A model generated the notes under the pieces. It worked only from the letters and a program-made list of their open reading frames with translations. It made no database searches and was not told the origin of the DNA. From Dromaius novaehollandiae (taxonomy: Eukaryota; Chordata; Aves; Casuariiformes; Dromaiidae), in contig NC_088105.1 in NCBI RefSeq assembly GCF_036370855.1, forward strand, positions 9,615,619-9,679,618: 64,000 bases of DNA, written 5' to 3'. Positions 60,211-64,000 of this stretch are shown in pieces (positions within the stretch are counted from its first letter, which is position 1; each line of letters starts with the position of its first letter). The position numbers and the translations under genes are program-made.

Positions 60211-62214
60211 TTCATCTAGCACAGAGTGCTCACGGCTAAAATAGTCAAAACAGATCATGGCTGGAAAGCAGGAAATATTATTTCCCCCAGGTGGAAAACA
60301 CCCCTCCCGCAGTCCCAGAGCTGCATTCGGTTCCTTAACGTGAGACCTGCAGCACAGTCCCAGAGAATGAAAAGCAGGGAAGAAATCACTGGCCCAAGAA
60401 GTAAATACAACCACTTCTCAGCTGAGAAAACCTTCTTGACCCCAGGTCCCTAAGGCTGGGAGAAGCAGGGAGAGCCGAAAAGCTAATGCTCGAAGAGAAG
60501 CGGGTTTGCAGGCAGAGTGAGCGCAGGGAGGATGCATAGGCTCCCCGGCACCATCAGCCAAGGGCTGCTCCCAAGCAACACTCTCCCTCCCTCGCCCAGC
60601 AGTGGCTCCAGGCCCACGGCAATGCCATCACCCCTGTCCCTGCCCATCTGGGGCCCCAAGAAACCCCGAAGCCTTCCTCCTCCTCATGCCTGTTTCACTC
60701 TTATTCTGACACCACCGCCTCTTACTTTGAAGCAGGTTTTTCTTGGAGTGAGCTTCTTTTTCTAGACCGTCTCCAAAGAGCCTGTGAGTATGCGCTCTTC
60801 CCTCCCCCTGCCTTGATCAAGGCTGAAGCCTGAAATCCAAGTGCATTGATCAAAGCAGTTTCTTCGGGTGAGATTTACTGGCAAAGAAAAGCAACAGTTG
60901 TTGTGGAGCTGTTCCAGGGGCCTGGAGGTCCTCGCTGGGAGCAACATGGTAGACGTTCGCACGAAAAACAAGAGCCGCCGCTCCACCACTGCACAGGTAG
61001 GAGGTGTGAAGGACTTTGCAGTGGGCAGAGCAGTAAACCAAAGGGATTTTCACTGATCTGTGAGGCTGTAGACTGTGACAGGCAAGAGGAATCCTGCCTT
61101 CTGAAAAGTTTGGGATTGATTAGTAGCCAGGTGTCCTACTTCTGAGCTCCTAGGGAAGGATCCAGCTCTACATATGAGCACAACAGAGATCAATGGTGCT
61201 TGGGCACAGCGTGACATGTCCAAGGTCTTTTGCCTTGAGACAAAACCCTCCCATTCCTAGACAGCAGCTCTCAATCAGCCCAGCTTCCACAAAGCCTCTG
61301 GAAGAGCTGCAGACCTGCTAGCCCAGACAGCAGCCCCCTGGATCCGTGCTGAGCAACAGGGCTTACTGCCAGCTACTCATGCCAAGGTGAAAGTGGAGAC
61401 AAGATATTAGGCAGCCAGATGGCATCTTCTCACAAAAAAATCCCACCAGGAATCAAAACGGTTCATCTGGACACAAGGGCCAAAGCTAGAGCCTGTTTGA
61501 GCTGTTGGGTGCCCCAACGTGGGACAGGCTGATCCCCAGACTGGGAGGAGGCAGCAGAGGCAGAAGCAAGGATAAAAGCATCCGCAAGGATTTGCAGGCA
61601 CACAAAGCAGAAATGGAGCAGGTCCCATCACTAGTCTTTCTCAAGAGCATCCAGAGTCTGCCTGGCATCACAGTTAGTGACAGCCATGCCCCCTATACCC
61701 AGCTGGCTGATGTCCCAGTTCAGGGGCCTGAGAAAGGGAGAAAGAAAAAACAGGGACATGGGGTGAAGGTAGGGAGAAGGCAGGAGAAGACCTTCATCTG
61801 ATGCAACTTGGCCAAGCCCAGCTGCAGCCCATCAAAGCAGGAGGAGCTGCCCGTTTCCCCCATCAGCAGCAATGACCTTTGAAATACTATGTCGGGCCTT
61901 GGCAGGGATCACACACCCTTCACCTTCCCTTAACGGGGACACTGAGCTTGGTTGTCCCTGCCTGACCCTGAAGTTGGCAAAGAGCAGCCCTCCGTGCTGC
62001 CTAATTCCCCAGCTAATTCCATCCCCACTAGCCCCAGCTCTCAAAGCTGGTGATTCAAGATCTCAAGGGCCAGCTATACTGAAGAGCTCTACACCAGCTT
62101 CAAGGCCTGGTCCAGAAGGTGCTTACCCCATGGAAAGGGTCAGATGCTGCTGGGGCAGGAGGAAAGGCCAGGAGTGACATTTGCACGATACTTCTGGCAG
62201 CCTCTAAGCAGCCG

Positions 62215-62360
62215 CACCAGCTGGCATTGAGCACTTTTCATCTAATTCAATGAAAATGAGATGTTCAAGTGAATGAAGATAATTTAATAATGAATAGCTC
62301 CAACTTATCGGAGAAGCTCTCCATTCCTGCCTGACAGTCGCTGCCTCTAAGTGCGATTTA
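62215..62360. promoter_or_regulatory. Candidate conserved non-coding element
   Basis: AT-rich block with CATCTAATTCAATG, AATTTAATAATGAATAG and GCGATTTAATAAGG words. It is unique and non-repetitive. Inference from composition. Confidence 0.35.
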
Positions 62361-64000
62361 ATAAGGGAATCACTATCACTCAGCCCTGTGGTAGGAAATC
62401 AGCACTTTGCTACACAGGGAAAAGGCTCTGCACCCTCCTAAAAGCTGAGGCTATTTCTCAAGACAACTAGAATCTGGATGGCCTTTAAAAGGAAAAATTA
62501 AAAAAAAAAGAGGGGGAGGGGGGAACAGCAAACCAACACATCTTTAGAGGAGAAATGTAATTAAATATGAAAGCTAGCTTGAGGAATGCTGTAACTCATC
62601 ACAAGCAGCAGTGGAAGCTGCAAGCAAAAGAGATCTTGTCTGAACCTGCCAGTGTAAAAGCAGAGGGGTCCTGAGACCACAATAGGCCAGAAAGATCTAT
62701 TTGGGGGGATCTAAATGAGAACCCGCGAAGAAGTTTCAACGCATCAAGGTGTACTGCTGCTTTCTGCAAGCCAGGACTGGAACTGCTCCGTCGCGTGCCA
62801 TCCTCCCCAGCACATTCCCACTTGGTTGGGAAATGAATGTTGTCTGGGAGCAGACAGAGCCCCCTCCTTTACTCACTGCTACACAAATTGGGCAAAGTTG
62901 GCTGATGAGAATCAGCAACACACAACTGCCTGCAGTACAGCTACACTGGTTTACCCCTGCAGTGCATATGCCAGCCCTGGGGTGGGACACTAATGGTCTT
63001 CAATGGTGCAGAGAAGCGCTGCTGAGACATTTCGACCCCAAATCATTCCGTTTCTAGAGAGAGAATAGAACAAGTCAGCAAAACATCCTCAACAGGGATT
63101 GACCCAGCTAGAAAGCACCATGCAGTGACTGCAATGCTAATTGGAAAGTTCATACAGGTCAAGCCAGCTGTACAAGCAGCCTTCAGCCCCAATCCCACTG
63201 CCCATACCATCAACGGGGGTCAGCTGTCATTTGCTCTCTGGAAATACCACTTCCAGCCTATTTCTTCAAGGTGTGAATCTGCATCCTACAGAGTATTGAT
63301 CAAGGAGGTGAAAGGCCCCATCCTGCTTGATGCTGAAGGCTCCATGCAGGGAGTGGGAGCTGCAGAAGCAGGAGATACTAGGCACCTTGGATTCCTTCTG
63401 ACACCTGCCACGGCTGGGTGCTAAATTATTAATTGCATTTCCAGTAGCAATTGTTGCTTGTGCCGATGGAGTTGGACTAGACATCACAAGCAATTAGCAA
63501 AATCCTCCACCGGTGTTTAGTTTGCACCCACTTAATGCTCTGCTCACGTCCTCCTCAGGTCACTGCGGTGGGAAGAAGGAACCCGCTTACATTTCCTCTG
63601 CACATAGCTTGCCACGTCCAGCCTGTGCCTGGGGAGCTACACTGCCAAGGACCGTGGGCCAGACCTGGCATGGCGCTGGCATTGTCCTCTCCTGCAGCCG
63701 TGTGGCAGACATCAAAAGGACAGAAGGAGCAGGATGCACGTGACATTACCCACAGTACTGCCAATTTGGGCAGAGGGGATGCTGAGGTTTTTAAACAGTG
63801 CTGAAAATACTATGAGGCGCACAACACCCCAGTCTTTTGCCTTCCTAGAAGTCAGCAGAATGCCCTCAGAGGAGAGTTAGCCAGTGCCCCCAGTAAGCAG
63901 CAGCCTACTGGACAGGAAAAGCACCACAGCCACTGCCATGGTCACAAACCAGTTGCAACCACATTATGACGCTGTACCTGGGCTGCGGGGAGGCAGCTGC

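Larger units (their letters stand above)
53701..64000. other. Intergenic DNA, right end of window
   Basis: No supported exon. Contents include CpG-rich patches (54020-54550 and 55690-55990), a CNE-like stretch at 54570-54680, AT-rich islands (56740-56930, 57950-58030, 59755-59960, 60130-60210, 62215-62360) and an X-box-like site. In human the next gene to the right is SEC16B, and I found none of its exons. The final 1.6 kb has lower GC and is unannotated unique sequence. Confidence 0.6.

Noticed and set aside
63300-63350. 'ggccccatcctgctt' stretch resembling reptilian interspersed repeats
   Set aside because: The similarity is limited to one short word and no further collinear matches were found.
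45691-64000. Search for SEC16B or other exons to the right of BRINP2
   Set aside because: No frame with recognisable SEC16B sequence or a splice-bounded conserved exon was found. In mammals the gene is much further away.

Overview
The window is vertebrate nuclear DNA, most likely from a bird. Genes are split into short exons with GT-AG introns. The CpG-rich promoters are extremely GC-rich, the introns are mixed, and interspersed repeats are sparse. The two recognisable repeats are CR1-type LINEs, one with the avian 3' end and one very old and decayed. I see no bacterial or viral genes. Species cannot be fixed from the sequence.

Two neurodevelopmental genes lie head to head. Left, on the minus strand, are the first two coding exons of ASTN1 (astrotactin-1): exon 1 at 24976-25258 and exon 2 at 2551-2738, separated by a 22.2 kb intron. 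The rest of the gene lies beyond base 1. Centre right, on the plus strand, is a complete BRINP2 coding sequence: seven coding exons between 36573 and 44684 that join in frame to 783 residues. An inferred non-coding first exon ends at 27734, behind a promoter with three CCAAT boxes and a TATA-like element. The two promoters are about 2 kb apart in one CpG-rich block (about 24.0-28.1 kb). The same neighbours occur on human 1q25.

Layout: 1-2550 ASTN1 intron 2 (partial); 2551-25258 ASTN1 exons 2 to 1, with AT-rich enhancer-like islands, an ancient CR1 LINE (8.05-9.3 kb), a phased (A9G)n tract (18.6 kb) and an intronic CpG island (18.95-19.86 kb); 25.26-27.45 kb shared promoter region; 27.45-44.68 kb BRINP2 with a long first intron and then compact coding exons; 44.69-64 kb the BRINP2 3' region and intergenic DNA with a degenerate avian CR1 (minus orientation, 53.2-53.7 kb) and more AT-rich islands, but no exon I could support.

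Both proteins belong to neuronal families carrying a MACPF (perforin-like) domain. Astrotactin-1 acts in glial-guided neuronal migration, and BRINP2 is a secretory-pathway protein of developing and mature neurons. Their close, divergent arrangement suggests shared regulation, but the sequence alone cannot prove it. Most long open frames in the GC-rich parts are not genes. I found no wholly new system; the findings are mainly regulatory and structural.
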